Shown: positions 33,290 through 41,940 of the stretch, one piece after another
How the letters are laid out: each line of letters begins with the position of its first letter
Numbering within the stretch: the first letter of the stretch is position 1
From: Shimia sp022448905
GTDB taxonomy: Bacteria > Pseudomonadota > Alphaproteobacteria > Rhodobacterales > Rhodobacteraceae
DNA length: 64,000 bases
Direction of reading: 5' to 3'
Assembly: GCF_047126315.1 (NCBI RefSeq)
Contig: NZ_CP138953.1
Coordinates: forward strand, 1,984,001 to 2,048,000
Position numbers and translations under genes: made by a program
Notes under the pieces: generated by a model
Databases searched by the model: none
Seen by the model: only the letters and a program-made list of their open reading frames with translations
Told to the model about the DNA's origin: nothing

Positions 33290-34808
33290 GGCGCTTCTCC
33301 CCAGTCTGTCTCAGGTCGTCATAGCGATCTACATTGGCCTCTGGCGTCGTCTGCAATGCCAACGCGTCCGGCGGATCGACCTCTGGGTGATCTGTCGGTC
33401 TGCGGTCGCTCAATCGGTGAAGCAGGTTCAGGACATGCGTCTTGGTTGGCACGCCTGCATCCAACGCCAGTTCCACCGCGCACAAGACGTCTTCCTCGTT
33501 GTGTTGGAGAACCAGTGACAGGATGTCGACCATTTCCCTGTCGCCACCCTCCTTTCGGAGCATGTGATCCTGCAATTGCCGGAAGGCATCGGGCATCTCC
33601 GTGAACGGTGCGCCGTTACGAAGCGCGCCAGGTTTGCGTTGGATACCAGCGAGATAGTGTCGCCAATCATAAATGACTTTGCCGGGCTTGCGATGAGAAC
33701 GATCAATGATCTGCGGGTGCTCGCAAACCGTTTTACCTTCAGCCACAACCACCAGTCTTTCGGGGTAGACATGTAGGCTGACACGGCGGTTCGCAAAGCT
33801 GGCGGGCACGCTGTAGCGGTTGCGTTCAAAGCTCACCAGGCAGGTCGGGGAGATACCTTTGCTGTGCTCGACGAACGCATCAAAAGCCGGCGGCAGCGCC
33901 ATCAATGCGGGCTTCTCAGCTTCCCATGCATCCGCAACAGTGCCCGGCACTTCTCGATGCCTGGTCTCCGCCCAGAGAGCGATACAGCGATCCTCAAGCC
34001 ATTGGTTCAACTCACCAAGTGCCTTGAGGATGGGCATGACCTGCCACAAACGATTACGCGCATCCTGGACGTTCTTCTCGACTTGCCCCTTCTCCCAGCC
34101 TGCCGCAGGATTGCAGAACTCGGGGTCAAACACATAGTGACTTGCCATCGCTTTGAAGCGGGCATTGATGTCGCGTTGTTTGCCTTTGCCAACGCGATCA
34201 ACCGCGGTCTTCATATTGTCATAGATCCCCCGGGCCGGCACCCCGCCAAAGACGCGGAAAGAATGCCAGTGAGCGTCAAACAGCATCTCGTGCGTTTGCA
34301 GCGGATAGGCTCGCACGAGGAACGCCCGGCTGTGCGACAGCTTGACATGCGCGACCTGAAGCTTGACCCGTTCACCTCCGATGTTGGCCCAGTCTTCGCT
34401 CCAGTCGAACTGGAACGCTTCACCCGGCTGGAACACCGACGGCACAAAAGTGCCGCGCCCTGACGTCTGTTCGGCACGATGCCTATCGTCACGCCAAGCC
34501 CGTGCAAAAGCTGCCACGCGTTCGTATGAACCGTCATATCCCAACTTCACAAGATCAGCGTGCATTTGCTTCACTGTTCGCCGCTCTTTGCGCGACTTGC
34601 GTGTCTGGATCAAAAGCCAAGCAGACAACCGATCCGCATATGGATCCAGCTTACTCGGACGTTTTGGCGTCTTGAAGTTTGGCTCCACAGCGCCTTCGCG
34701 CAGATACTTCCTAATGGTATTGCGAGACAAACCCGTGCGACGGGCAATCTCGCGTATCGGCATTTTGTCACGCAATGCCCAGCGTCTGATGACACTCAAA
34801 AATCCCAT
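33279..34808 (-). CDS. istA: IS21-family transposase (IstA)
   Basis: This 509-residue transposase has an N-terminal HTH (REIARRTGLSRNTIRKYLREG) and a DDE core, with Asp in QFDWSEDW and ARGIYDNMKTAV and Glu in the WEKGQVEKNVQDAR segment. A basic C-terminal region follows. Start at MGFLSVIRRW, which has GGAG 8 bp upstream. Confidence 0.92.
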   Translation of the reverse strand: MGFLSVIRRWALRDKMPIREIARRTGLSRNTIRKYLREGAVEPNFKTPKRPSKLDPYADRLSAWLLIQTRKSRKERRTVKQMHADLVKLGYDGSYERVAAFARAWRDDRHRAEQTSGRGTFVPSVFQPGEAFQFDWSEDWANIGGERVKLQVAHVKLSHSRAFLVRAYPLQTHEMLFDAHWHSFRVFGGVPARGIYDNMKTAVDRVGKGKQRDINARFKAMASHYVFDPEFCNPAAGWEKGQVEKNVQDARNRLWQVMPILKALGELNQWLEDRCIALWAETRHREVPGTVADAWEAEKPALMALPPAFDAFVEHSKGISPTCLVSFERNRYSVPASFANRRVSLHVYPERLVVVAEGKTVCEHPQIIDRSHRKPGKVIYDWRHYLAGIQRKPGALRNGAPFTEMPDAFRQLQDHMLRKEGGDREMVDILSLVLQHNEEDVLCAVELALDAGVPTKTHVLNLLHRLSDRRPTDHPEVDPPDALALQTTPEANVDRYDDLRQTGEKRHAS

Positions 34809-34921
34809 GTCGATCACTCCAAATCTCCCCAACCAAAAACGTCGGGGTAGTGTGTTCACATGGGTCAATTCTCAGTGACAATTTATGGGCATACCGGGTC
34901 AGTTCTCAGTGACAATCAACA

Positions 34922-35240
34922 CCATACCAACAATCTGAACGAAGGAGAGACATGTGGCGCCTGACAACGCCACAAAGAGATGCAAGGGCAGAAGTGAGTG
35001 ATGATGATCAAACGGATCCGATGTCGGAATAACCCGAGGTGCTGTCAGGGCTTCAAAGCTCGTTAGTCTGATTGGGATCCGACAAGCGGACTTCATCAAG
35101 GCCAGCGGTCACGTACACCGCACACAAAGGCCGGACACATGACCGCAACCTGCGACGATCAAAATCAGCTCAAATCAACCCTTGCGTAAACGGAGCCTTC
35201 CACACATGACAGCACCTTTTGAAATGTTTTTTTGGGAAAT
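34922..35240. other. Intergenic region between IS21 and the ABC operon
   Basis: No gene of convincing length is present. A short frame with AAGGAGAGAC upstream (MWRLTTPQRDARAE) is 29 codons and not supported. The promoter and operator of the ABC operon lie just to the right. Confidence 0.4.
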
Positions 35241-35292
35241 GTACTTAATGCAGTAAAAACAATTGACACCGAGATAGCGGAGTGTTTTTTAT
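35241..35292 (+). promoter_or_regulatory. Promoter and operator-like palindrome of the sugar ABC operon
   Basis: GTACTTAATGCAGTAAAAAC (35241-35260) is an imperfect palindrome, 14 of 20 positions symmetric, resembling the two perfect palindromes upstream. TTGACA at 35263-35268 follows at once, with a weak -10 (TTTTAT) 18 bp later. Confidence 0.5.
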
Positions 35293-35349
35293 GGATTAAA
35301 GACTAATTGTCGCAGAAAGGAGTGCGACGCATTTTTGGGGGGAAGGTAG

Positions 35350-36129
35350 ATGGCCGCAGTGGGAGAGCCCAAGGTTATTCTTCGGGCGCATGGCCTTAGC
35401 AAGCACTACGGTGGCGTCGTTGCGTTGGATTCCGTAGATCTGGATCTGATCGAAGGCGAAGTCCTTGCGGTCGTTGGCGACAACGGTGCAGGCAAATCTA
35501 CACTGATCAAGACCTTGACCGGAGCCATCTCTAAAACCGCAGGTCAGGTTGAAATGGATGGCAAATCGGTCGAGATCAATTCGCCCACGGATGCCAAGGC
35601 CGCGGGTATCGAAACGGTCTACCAAGATCTTGCATTGGTGAACGAGCTTTCCATTACCAAGAACATGTTTTTGGGGCGAGAAATCAAACGCTCCGACCTA
35701 TTTGGTCGCCTGTTTGGAGCTTTGGATTTTGCCACGATGGACAGCGAAATTCGCGCTCTATTCCAAAAGCTGGATATTCGTATTGCCGATATCTATCGCG
35801 AAGCTGAGGCGTTTTCAGGTGGGCAGCGTCAGGCTGTTGCACTGGCAAAAACCGTGATGTTTGGCAAGCGCATCGCCATTTTGGATGAGCCAACTGCTGC
35901 GCTTGGTGTGCGGGAAAGCAAGATGGCAATGGACCTTGTACGCTCGCTAAAGGACCACGGCCTATCTGTGATTATGATCACCCACAATATGCAACATGTG
36001 ATGAATTACTGTGATCGCGTCATGGTGTTGCGCCTCGGCCGGCTGGCTGCGGTCCGTGACGTGAAAGATGTGGATGGCGATACGCTGGTGGGTCTGATCA
36101 CCGGTGCAACCGAAGGCAAGGCTGCGTGA
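35350..36129 (+). CDS. Sugar ABC transporter ATP-binding protein (FrcA-type, single domain)
   Basis: This 259-residue ATPase has Walker A VVGDNGAGKST, Q-loop VYQDLAL, signature AFSGGQRQAVALA and Walker B IAILDEPTAALG. The H-loop His is in ITHNMQH. It has only one nucleotide-binding domain, as in FrcA, unlike the fused RbsA/MglA type, so it should work as a homodimer with the permease. Together with the next two genes it forms a CUT2-like importer. Confidence 0.92.
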   Translation: MAAVGEPKVILRAHGLSKHYGGVVALDSVDLDLIEGEVLAVVGDNGAGKSTLIKTLTGAISKTAGQVEMDGKSVEINSPTDAKAAGIETVYQDLALVNELSITKNMFLGREIKRSDLFGRLFGALDFATMDSEIRALFQKLDIRIADIYREAEAFSGGQRQAVALAKTVMFGKRIAILDEPTAALGVRESKMAMDLVRSLKDHGLSVIMITHNMQHVMNYCDRVMVLRLGRLAAVRDVKDVDGDTLVGLITGATEGKAA

Positions 36130-36130
36130 G

Positions 36131-37123
36131 ATGTCTGAAATGACCCAAAATTCCTCAAACCAGATTTCCATGCCCCCGGCAACGGCCACCAGCTTTGAGT
36201 TGCTAAAGCACCAATTTCAACAAATCTGGCAGGTCCTGGCGGCCTTGGTTCTGATTTATTTGGTGTTTTTTGTTCTGTCTGAACCTTTTCGAAGCCTGGA
36301 CACCTTGCTGTCTATCTTTGGACAGGCCTCGATCTTGGCCATTTTGGCCTGCGGAACCACGGTGGTTCTGATTTCGGGGGGGTTGGACCTCTCGGTGGGC
36401 TCCATTTTTGCTGTGGTTGGCGTGGTCGTTGGGATTGCATTGGCGCAATACGAATTGCCAGTGTCTATAGCTGTACTGATTGGTCTCTTTGCCGGCGCTG
36501 CGATGGGTGCGTTGAATGGGGTCATACAGGTTTTTACCAAGGTGCCAGCCTTTATTGTGACGCTTGGAGGGCTGACCGCCTATAAGGGCATCGCTGAAAT
36601 TCTTGCGAGTGGCCGTGACCTGTCGCGGTTCCCCGAGAGTTTCCAGGTTCTGGGGTCCGGCTATCTGGTGCCGATGATCGTCATGTTCGGTGTGGCGCTG
36701 CTGACGGGGCTATTTCTGACGAAAACCCAGCTCGGAAACCATGCCTTCGCAATCGGTGGTAACGAAGAGGTGGCGCGTCTGTCCGGTGTAAATGTGCGCA
36801 AGAGCCGGATTTATTACTACATGATCGGTGGTCTATTGGCGGCTACGGCAGCCATACTTGAAGTCTCAAAACTCAACTTTGCGATGCCAGCGCGCGGTCA
36901 AAGCTATGAACTCTTTGCGATTGCGGCGGTTGTGATCGGTGGGACGAGCCTGTTCGGCGGCCGCGGCGGTGTAGGCAAAACCTTGATCGGCATGTTGATC
37001 ATGCAAACGATTATTGTCGGGCTGTCCTACTTGGGGGTCGGAACCTCAGTTCAAAGGATTGCGATAGGCATCATCATTATCTTGGCGGTCTATTGGGACG
37101 TCTGGAGACGACCGTCTCGGTAA
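36131..37123 (+). CDS. Sugar ABC transporter permease (CUT2 family)
   Basis: This 330-residue permease has about ten hydrophobic segments, including the CUT2 signature GGLDLSVGSIFAVVGVV and the later AIGGNEEVARLSGVNV cytoplasmic motif. Start at MSEMTQ, just after the ATPase stop. A slightly longer frame would overlap that gene. Confidence 0.92.
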   Translation: MSEMTQNSSNQISMPPATATSFELLKHQFQQIWQVLAALVLIYLVFFVLSEPFRSLDTLLSIFGQASILAILACGTTVVLISGGLDLSVGSIFAVVGVVVGIALAQYELPVSIAVLIGLFAGAAMGALNGVIQVFTKVPAFIVTLGGLTAYKGIAEILASGRDLSRFPESFQVLGSGYLVPMIVMFGVALLTGLFLTKTQLGNHAFAIGGNEEVARLSGVNVRKSRIYYYMIGGLLAATAAILEVSKLNFAMPARGQSYELFAIAAVVIGGTSLFGGRGGVGKTLIGMLIMQTIIVGLSYLGVGTSVQRIAIGIIIILAVYWDVWRRPSR

Positions 37124-37225
37124 CTATCTGAAATTTATAAAATTCTGCTGGGCAAGGAGGATTGTCCACAGGACAAGTCCGCCTGAAACCAACGGGCTGA
37201 GCTAAAACCTAAAGGGAGGAAGACC

Positions 37226-38137
37226 ATGAAAATGAAAGCTCTAAAAGGCATTGTAACAACCCTGGCCGTCACTACGGCTCTCGCTGGTGCGGCCTTCGCA
37301 GAAGATCTGCGCATCGCCTACACTGGCTATTCCACAGACAACACGTTCTGGATTGGCGTCGCGAAAGCAGCGGCTGCACAGGCCGACGAAATGGGCGTAG
37401 AGCTACTGGATCTGACGGCTTCTTCGCCTGATGCGGCAGCACAGAAAGACGCTGTTGATCGCGCGATCAATATGGGTGTGGATGGGATCATCATCGGTTC
37501 TGTTGATAACCGCGCCTTTGACGCGTCTCTGGACAATGCAAAGCGCAAAGGCATTCCTGTTGTCGCTGTAGATACTGGGATTGAGCACGAGCATGTGGCG
37601 AGTCTCGTCCAGACAGACAATCTTGCTGCAGCTGGTGTTGCGGGCGATTACATCGTAGACCAACTTGAAGAAGGTACTGTTCTTATCCTAGGAGGTTCGG
37701 CAGGCCACCAAACAGGCAATGCACGTCGTGACGGTGTCAAAAACGCAGCTGAAGCTGCGGGCCACGAAGTGATCTTCCAGATTTGTGATTGGCAGGATGC
37801 CTGTGCTTACGAAACCACGGTGAACTTCCTGCAGTCCAACTCGGACATCAAGGCGATTTTCTCTGCATGGGACCCAGGCGCCTTGGCGGCGGTTTCTGCG
37901 GCGACCGAACTGGGCAAGATCGACGATCTGGTGATCGTGGGCTTTGACGGCAATCCGGCGAACCTTGTGTCCATCGAAGCAGGTGAACAGGCTGCGACAA
38001 TCAAACAGGACAATACCCGTATGGGTGCGGAAGCGGTTCAGAATCTGATCGGTCTGATCAAAGGTGATGAAGTGCCAGCCTTTACCCCAATCGACGGCAT
38101 TCTGATCACATCTGATAACGTGGGTGAATTTAAGTAA
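37226..38137 (+). CDS. Sugar-binding periplasmic protein of the CUT2 ABC transporter
   Basis: This 303-residue LacI/RbsB-fold binding protein has a signal peptide (LKGIVTTLAVTTALAGAAFA). Ligand-loop motifs are YTGYSTDNTFWIGVAKAA, VDGIIIGSVDNRAFD and IVGFDGNPANL. GGAGGAAGACC precedes the ATG. Position and downstream genes suggest a deoxyhexose such as L-fucose; this is inference. Confidence 0.92.
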   Translation: MKMKALKGIVTTLAVTTALAGAAFAEDLRIAYTGYSTDNTFWIGVAKAAAAQADEMGVELLDLTASSPDAAAQKDAVDRAINMGVDGIIIGSVDNRAFDASLDNAKRKGIPVVAVDTGIEHEHVASLVQTDNLAAAGVAGDYIVDQLEEGTVLILGGSAGHQTGNARRDGVKNAAEAAGHEVIFQICDWQDACAYETTVNFLQSNSDIKAIFSAWDPGALAAVSAATELGKIDDLVIVGFDGNPANLVSIEAGEQAATIKQDNTRMGAEAVQNLIGLIKGDEVPAFTPIDGILITSDNVGEFK

Positions 38138-38150
38138 CACTCGCTTCACT

Positions 38151-38173
38151 GTCGCCCGCGAAATGCGGGCGAC
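38151..38173 (+). promoter_or_regulatory. Hairpin after the binding-protein gene
   Basis: GTCGCCCGC and GCGGGCGAC form a 9-bp perfect stem with a GAAAT loop. A weak T run follows. It probably sets the ratio between the binding protein and downstream catabolic enzymes. Confidence 0.6.
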
Positions 38174-38209
38174 GCACTTTCCGACTACTTCCAGAAGGCC
38201 CCCCGTTTC

Positions 38210-39244
38210 ATGCAAGCATTGGTTATCTCATCTGTCGGCAGCACCGCATTCCAGACGATGGAAAAACTCGAACCTGGGCCCAGCGAGGTTCTGTTGGATG
38301 TTGGCTGCGTGGGTCTTTGCGGCAGCGATCTGAATACTTTTCGTGGCATGAATCCGTTGGCCGGGTTGCCTAGAATTCCTGGCCACGAAATCGGAGGCAC
38401 GGTTGTCCAATGTGGTGCAGATGTCCCGCAGGAATTCGCGCCAGGTTCTAAGGCGATTGTGGTGCCTTACACTGCCTGCGGTAAATGCGCCTCGTGTCGT
38501 GGTGGGCGGGTCAATGCGTGCCGATACAATGAAACACTTGGCGTGCAGCGCGATGGCGGAATGGCAGATCAGATCGTAGTGCCTTACGATAAGCTGATTT
38601 TGAACGATAAACTCTCGATGGCCGAACTGGCCTTGATAGAGCCGCTTTCGGTTGGATTTCATGCGGTTAGCCGTGGGTCGGTAGCCTCCGAGGACACGGT
38701 ATTGGTCTTGGGCGCTGGAATGATAGGCATTGGCGCAGTTCTTGGGGCAATTGCACGTGGCGCACGGGTTATTGTGGCAGAGGTCAGCGAGGTCAAACAC
38801 GACACTCTTCGCCGGTTGGGCGCTGAGACGGTGATCAACCCGATGACGGAAGACCTTCAAGCTCGGATCGATGTCCTGACCGAAGGGGAAGGGGTAGATG
38901 TGGTGATTGAAGCCGTTGGCATCCCTGAAACCTTCCGCAACGCGATTGATTTGGTCTGCTTTAGTGGCCGGGTTGTCTATGTCGGCTATGCCAAATCAGA
39001 AGTCAGCTACAACACTTCGCTCTTCAATTTGAAAGAGCTCGATATCATGGGCTCTCGCAATGCGACGCGCGCTGATTTTGAGGATGTGATGAATTACGTC
39101 GAAGCCAATCGCAACCTTGCAGAACTACTGATCTCGCGCACTTTGCCTTGGAACGAAGCCGCAGAGGCATTCCCTTATTGGGAAGCAAACCGTCAACACA
39201 CCTTCAAAATTATGATCGACATGCAGGGTCGCACCAATGACTGA
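38210..39244 (+). CDS. Zinc-dependent alcohol dehydrogenase (MDR, polyol/aldose type)
   Basis: This 344-residue medium-chain dehydrogenase has catalytic zinc ligands in GLCGSDLNTFRG and PGHEIGG and the structural zinc Cys set in TACGKCASCRGGRVNACRY. The NAD-binding loop reads VLGAGMIGIGAVLGA. Such enzymes oxidise polyols or sugar-derived alcohols such as galactitol-phosphate, threonine or fuconate-type intermediates. Within this operon it is a candidate second dehydrogenase of the 2-keto-3-deoxy acid. It overlaps the next gene by 8 bases. Confidence 0.85.
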   Translation: MQALVISSVGSTAFQTMEKLEPGPSEVLLDVGCVGLCGSDLNTFRGMNPLAGLPRIPGHEIGGTVVQCGADVPQEFAPGSKAIVVPYTACGKCASCRGGRVNACRYNETLGVQRDGGMADQIVVPYDKLILNDKLSMAELALIEPLSVGFHAVSRGSVASEDTVLVLGAGMIGIGAVLGAIARGARVIVAEVSEVKHDTLRRLGAETVINPMTEDLQARIDVLTEGEGVDVVIEAVGIPETFRNAIDLVCFSGRVVYVGYAKSEVSYNTSLFNLKELDIMGSRNATRADFEDVMNYVEANRNLAELLISRTLPWNEAAEAFPYWEANRQHTFKIMIDMQGRTND

Positions 39245-40016
39245 TAGCTCTCTTCTCGCACAGAAATACGGTTTGACGGGTAAAAAGGCCCTTGTGACCG
39301 GGGGCGGTACGGGGCTGGGCAAAGCCATTTCTAAAAGCCTTGCTGAAAGCGGTGCGCAGGTGGTGATCGCAGGCCGTCGCGAAGATGTCTTGCAAAACGC
39401 TTGCGAGGAGATTGGGCATGGCACCGCATATCAGGTACTTGACCTAACAAATATGTCTGAGATCGCGGGGCTTGCGGCTCAGATGCAGGCAGAGCACGGC
39501 AGCTTTGATATTCTGATCAACAACGCCGGCAACACTGTTAAAAAACCATTCATGGAATCCGACCTGAGTGAGTTTGACAGTGTATTTGACGTTCACGTTC
39601 GAGGCGCTCTTGAGCTCAGCCGTGCGGTTATGGGTCGGATGTTGGAAGAGGACAGAACGGGTTCAGTTCTATTTATCTCCTCCATGACTGCTTATATCGG
39701 TCAACCCAATGTCTCAGGCTATACGATTTCGAAAACCGCCATCAATGGCGTGATCCGGGCATTGTCCGCAGAGTTCGCTGAAAGCGGCATTCGTGTGAAT
39801 GGCGTGGCCCCGGGATGGATCGACACGGATGTGTTCCGTGCCGCCACAAAGGGTGACCCCGAACGCAAAGCCAAAATCATGAGCCGGATCCCGATGGGGT
39901 CGCTTGGTGATCCCGAAGACATCGGCTGGGCCTGCGCTTTCCTTGCGTCACCGGCAGCGAAATATATCACCGGCCAAGTCTTGCTTGTCGATGGCGGTGG
40001 AGCAACCGGATTTTGA
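39237..40016 (+). CDS. SDR oxidoreductase (gluconate 5-dehydrogenase-like)
   Basis: This 259-residue SDR has the cofactor loop TGGGTGLGKA, NNAGN, catalytic Ser in ISSMTAYIG and YTISKTAING (Tyr and Lys). AGRRED at the end of beta2 favours NADP. It is related to keto-sugar-acid dehydrogenases. Its position between the Zn-ADH and the RraA-like gene links it to the same sugar-acid route. Confidence 0.85.
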   Translation: MTDSSLLAQKYGLTGKKALVTGGGTGLGKAISKSLAESGAQVVIAGRREDVLQNACEEIGHGTAYQVLDLTNMSEIAGLAAQMQAEHGSFDILINNAGNTVKKPFMESDLSEFDSVFDVHVRGALELSRAVMGRMLEEDRTGSVLFISSMTAYIGQPNVSGYTISKTAINGVIRALSAEFAESGIRVNGVAPGWIDTDVFRAATKGDPERKAKIMSRIPMGSLGDPEDIGWACAFLASPAAKYITGQVLLVDGGGATGF

Positions 40017-40027
40017 GGGCAGTGACC

Positions 40028-40699
40028 ATGACGGATAAAGATCTGTTTCGGGTGATGAGAGACAAACTGTTTACCGCTGCTGTTGGCGATGTTTTGGATG
40101 TTTTGGGCTATCGCCATCAGTTTCTACCACAGCCCATCAAACCACTGCTGCCCGACACGAAACTCGCTGGCCGTGCAATGCCGGTTTTGGAAGCAGATTA
40201 TCTGGAAGGGGAAGGTCACGGCCCCTTATCAGATCAACCTTTTGGCCTGATGTTTGCGGCTCTTGATGATCTAAAAGAAGACGAGATTTACATCGCTACA
40301 GGATCATCGTTGGAATACGCTCTTTGGGGCGGGTTGATGTCCACTCGAGCGCTACACCTAAAGGCAGTAGGAGCAATTTTAGATGGGTATATCCGCGACA
40401 CCGCTGAAATCCGAAATCTAGGGTTTCCAGCTTTTTCTCGCGGCGCCTTTGCTCAGGATCAGGGCGTGCGCGGGAAGGTGTTGGATTACCGCATCCCAAT
40501 CTCAATCGAAGGCGTGCGTATTGAAGACGGCGACCTGATATTTGCCGATGATGAGGGAGTTCTGATCATTCCGAAAGCCGTTGAACAGCAGGCCATTTCT
40601 GACGCCTTACAAAAGGTCCGCACTGAAAACGACGTTGCGAAGGCCATCCGTGCAGGCATGTCTACGCAAGAGGCTTTTGCAACTTTTGGTGTAATGTAG
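40028..40699 (+). CDS. RraA-like/HMG aldolase-family protein
   Basis: This 223-residue protein has the RraA-fold signatures VGDVLDVLGY, ALWGGLMSTRALHLKAVGAILDGYIRD and FAQDQGVRG. Members with the RD pair and Asp (here DGYIRD) are metal-dependent aldolases/decarboxylases acting on 4-hydroxy-2-keto or oxaloacetate-type acids, while true RraA proteins inhibit RNase E. The sugar-acid operon context favours an aldolase or hydrolase. Start at ATG 40028; the extension to the TTG at 40013 is possible. Confidence 0.8.
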   Translation: MTDKDLFRVMRDKLFTAAVGDVLDVLGYRHQFLPQPIKPLLPDTKLAGRAMPVLEADYLEGEGHGPLSDQPFGLMFAALDDLKEDEIYIATGSSLEYALWGGLMSTRALHLKAVGAILDGYIRDTAEIRNLGFPAFSRGAFAQDQGVRGKVLDYRIPISIEGVRIEDGDLIFADDEGVLIIPKAVEQQAISDALQKVRTENDVAKAIRAGMSTQEAFATFGVM

Positions 40700-40738
40700 G
40701 ACAGTTAGACATCACGCTAAGCAACTTACGGTCTCTCA

Positions 40739-41641
40739 ATGTCACGTGATAATTCAATATACAAAGATAGCCTAAACCGTAGCCTAGATTACGTCGCGAC
40801 GTTGGGGGTTGAGAACACACTGCCTTCGGAGGTGGAGTTGACCCAAATGCTGGGCATCAGCCGAACCACCGTCCGTGCCGTGCTGAAACAGTTGAATGAG
40901 GCGGGTATCATTGAATGGGCTGGGCGCAGCAAAACCGTTTTACGCAAGCCTAAGGCCACAGACTATTTCGCCAAGGAAGAAACACTGTCCACGAGCGAAC
41001 GGGTCGAAACCCAGTTCATGGAACACATTCTGGGCGGTGACCTTAAACCCGGCTCAATTTTGCATGAAAGCGAGATGGTGCGAGAATTTAATGCCAGCAC
41101 CTCGGTTCTGCGGGAGTGTTTGATCAAGTTCTCTCGCTTTGGCTTGATAGAAAAGGAACCAAATCGCCATTGGGTTTTGCGGGGGTTCACGCAAGAGTTC
41201 GCGATTGAGCTGTTTGACGTTCGAGAGATGTTTGAACTGCGTGCCCTACGGAATTTGGTTTCGCTTGGATCTGAAGGTAAGGCTTGGAAGGATTTGGTTT
41301 CTTTGGATGTGGCACATCACAAGATCATCGACAGCATTGAAACAGAATATCTGAATTTTCCGCGCCTCGACGAACAATTCCACCGCATCTTAGTAACGGA
41401 CCTCAAGAACCGTTTCATCGATGACTTTTACGAACTGGTCTCTGTGATTTTTCACTATCATTACCGCTGGAACAAACAGGACGAACGCGCGCGCAATTTG
41501 GTTGCTGCGCATCAACATTTGGATGTCATCACATCCCTGCAGGCAGGCGATACCGACACCGCCGTCCTCAAGTTCCAAGACCACCTGATCGCTGCGCGGA
41601 CAACGCTGCTGAACTCTGTCTCTTGGGAAGCCGAAACATGA
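40739..41641 (+). CDS. Tandem winged-helix GntR-type regulator, paralog 3
   Basis: This 300-residue protein has a first winged helix near 10-70 (ELTQMLGISRTTVRAVLKQL), a second near 85-150 (SEMVREFNASTSVLRECL) and a C-terminal FCD-type domain (FHYHYRWNKQDER). It lies inside the catabolic operon; its stop overlaps the start of the UxaA-type small subunit gene. No good ribosome site is visible upstream. Confidence 0.86.
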   Translation: MSRDNSIYKDSLNRSLDYVATLGVENTLPSEVELTQMLGISRTTVRAVLKQLNEAGIIEWAGRSKTVLRKPKATDYFAKEETLSTSERVETQFMEHILGGDLKPGSILHESEMVREFNASTSVLRECLIKFSRFGLIEKEPNRHWVLRGFTQEFAIELFDVREMFELRALRNLVSLGSEGKAWKDLVSLDVAHHKIIDSIETEYLNFPRLDEQFHRILVTDLKNRFIDDFYELVSVIFHYHYRWNKQDERARNLVAAHQHLDVITSLQAGDTDTAVLKFQDHLIAARTTLLNSVSWEAET

Positions 41642-41937
41642 GCAAATTGCCAAACACAGACCCCCGGCTGTTAGTGCTTGCCTTGGGTGACAACGTTGGC
41701 GTTTTGACCACGACGATCAAAGCCGGTGAGATCATCCAGATCGCGGGCCACTCCGTGACCATCAAAGATACGCTTGGCCTCGGGCACAAATTGGCTTTGA
41801 CGCCAATTCCTAAGGGGGCTGATATTCTAAAATACGGCTTCCCTTTGGGGTATGCGGCCTCCGATATCGCAGTTGGGGACCATGTGCACGTCCACAACCT
41901 AACCAGCCGACATACCACAGTTGAGATCATGGAGTAA
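41638..41937 (+). CDS. UxaA-type dehydratase, small (SAF-domain) subunit
   Basis: This 99-residue SAF-domain protein corresponds to the N-terminal part of altronate/galactarate dehydratases (DNVGVLTTTIKAGE, LGHKLALTPIPKGA, KYGFPLGYA). In many alphaproteobacteria, as here, the enzyme is split into two genes. The small subunit is paired with the large subunit 3 bp downstream. The start is the ATG that overlaps the regulator stop. Confidence 0.87.
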   Translation: MSKLPNTDPRLLVLALGDNVGVLTTTIKAGEIIQIAGHSVTIKDTLGLGHKLALTPIPKGADILKYGFPLGYAASDIAVGDHVHVHNLTSRHTTVEIME

Positions 41938-41940
41938 CGC

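Larger units (their letters stand above)
32426..34921 (-). mobile_element. IS21-family element
   Basis: The element is about 2496 bp. It has perfectly matching ends: TGTTGATTGTCACTGAG at 32426 and its complement ending at 34921, extending over about 31 bp. Further internal repeats of the terminal motif are present, as is usual in IS21 (GGGTCAATTCTCAGTGAC near 34862). Target duplication is not obvious. It separates regulator paralog 2 and its operator from the ABC operon. Confidence 0.9.
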
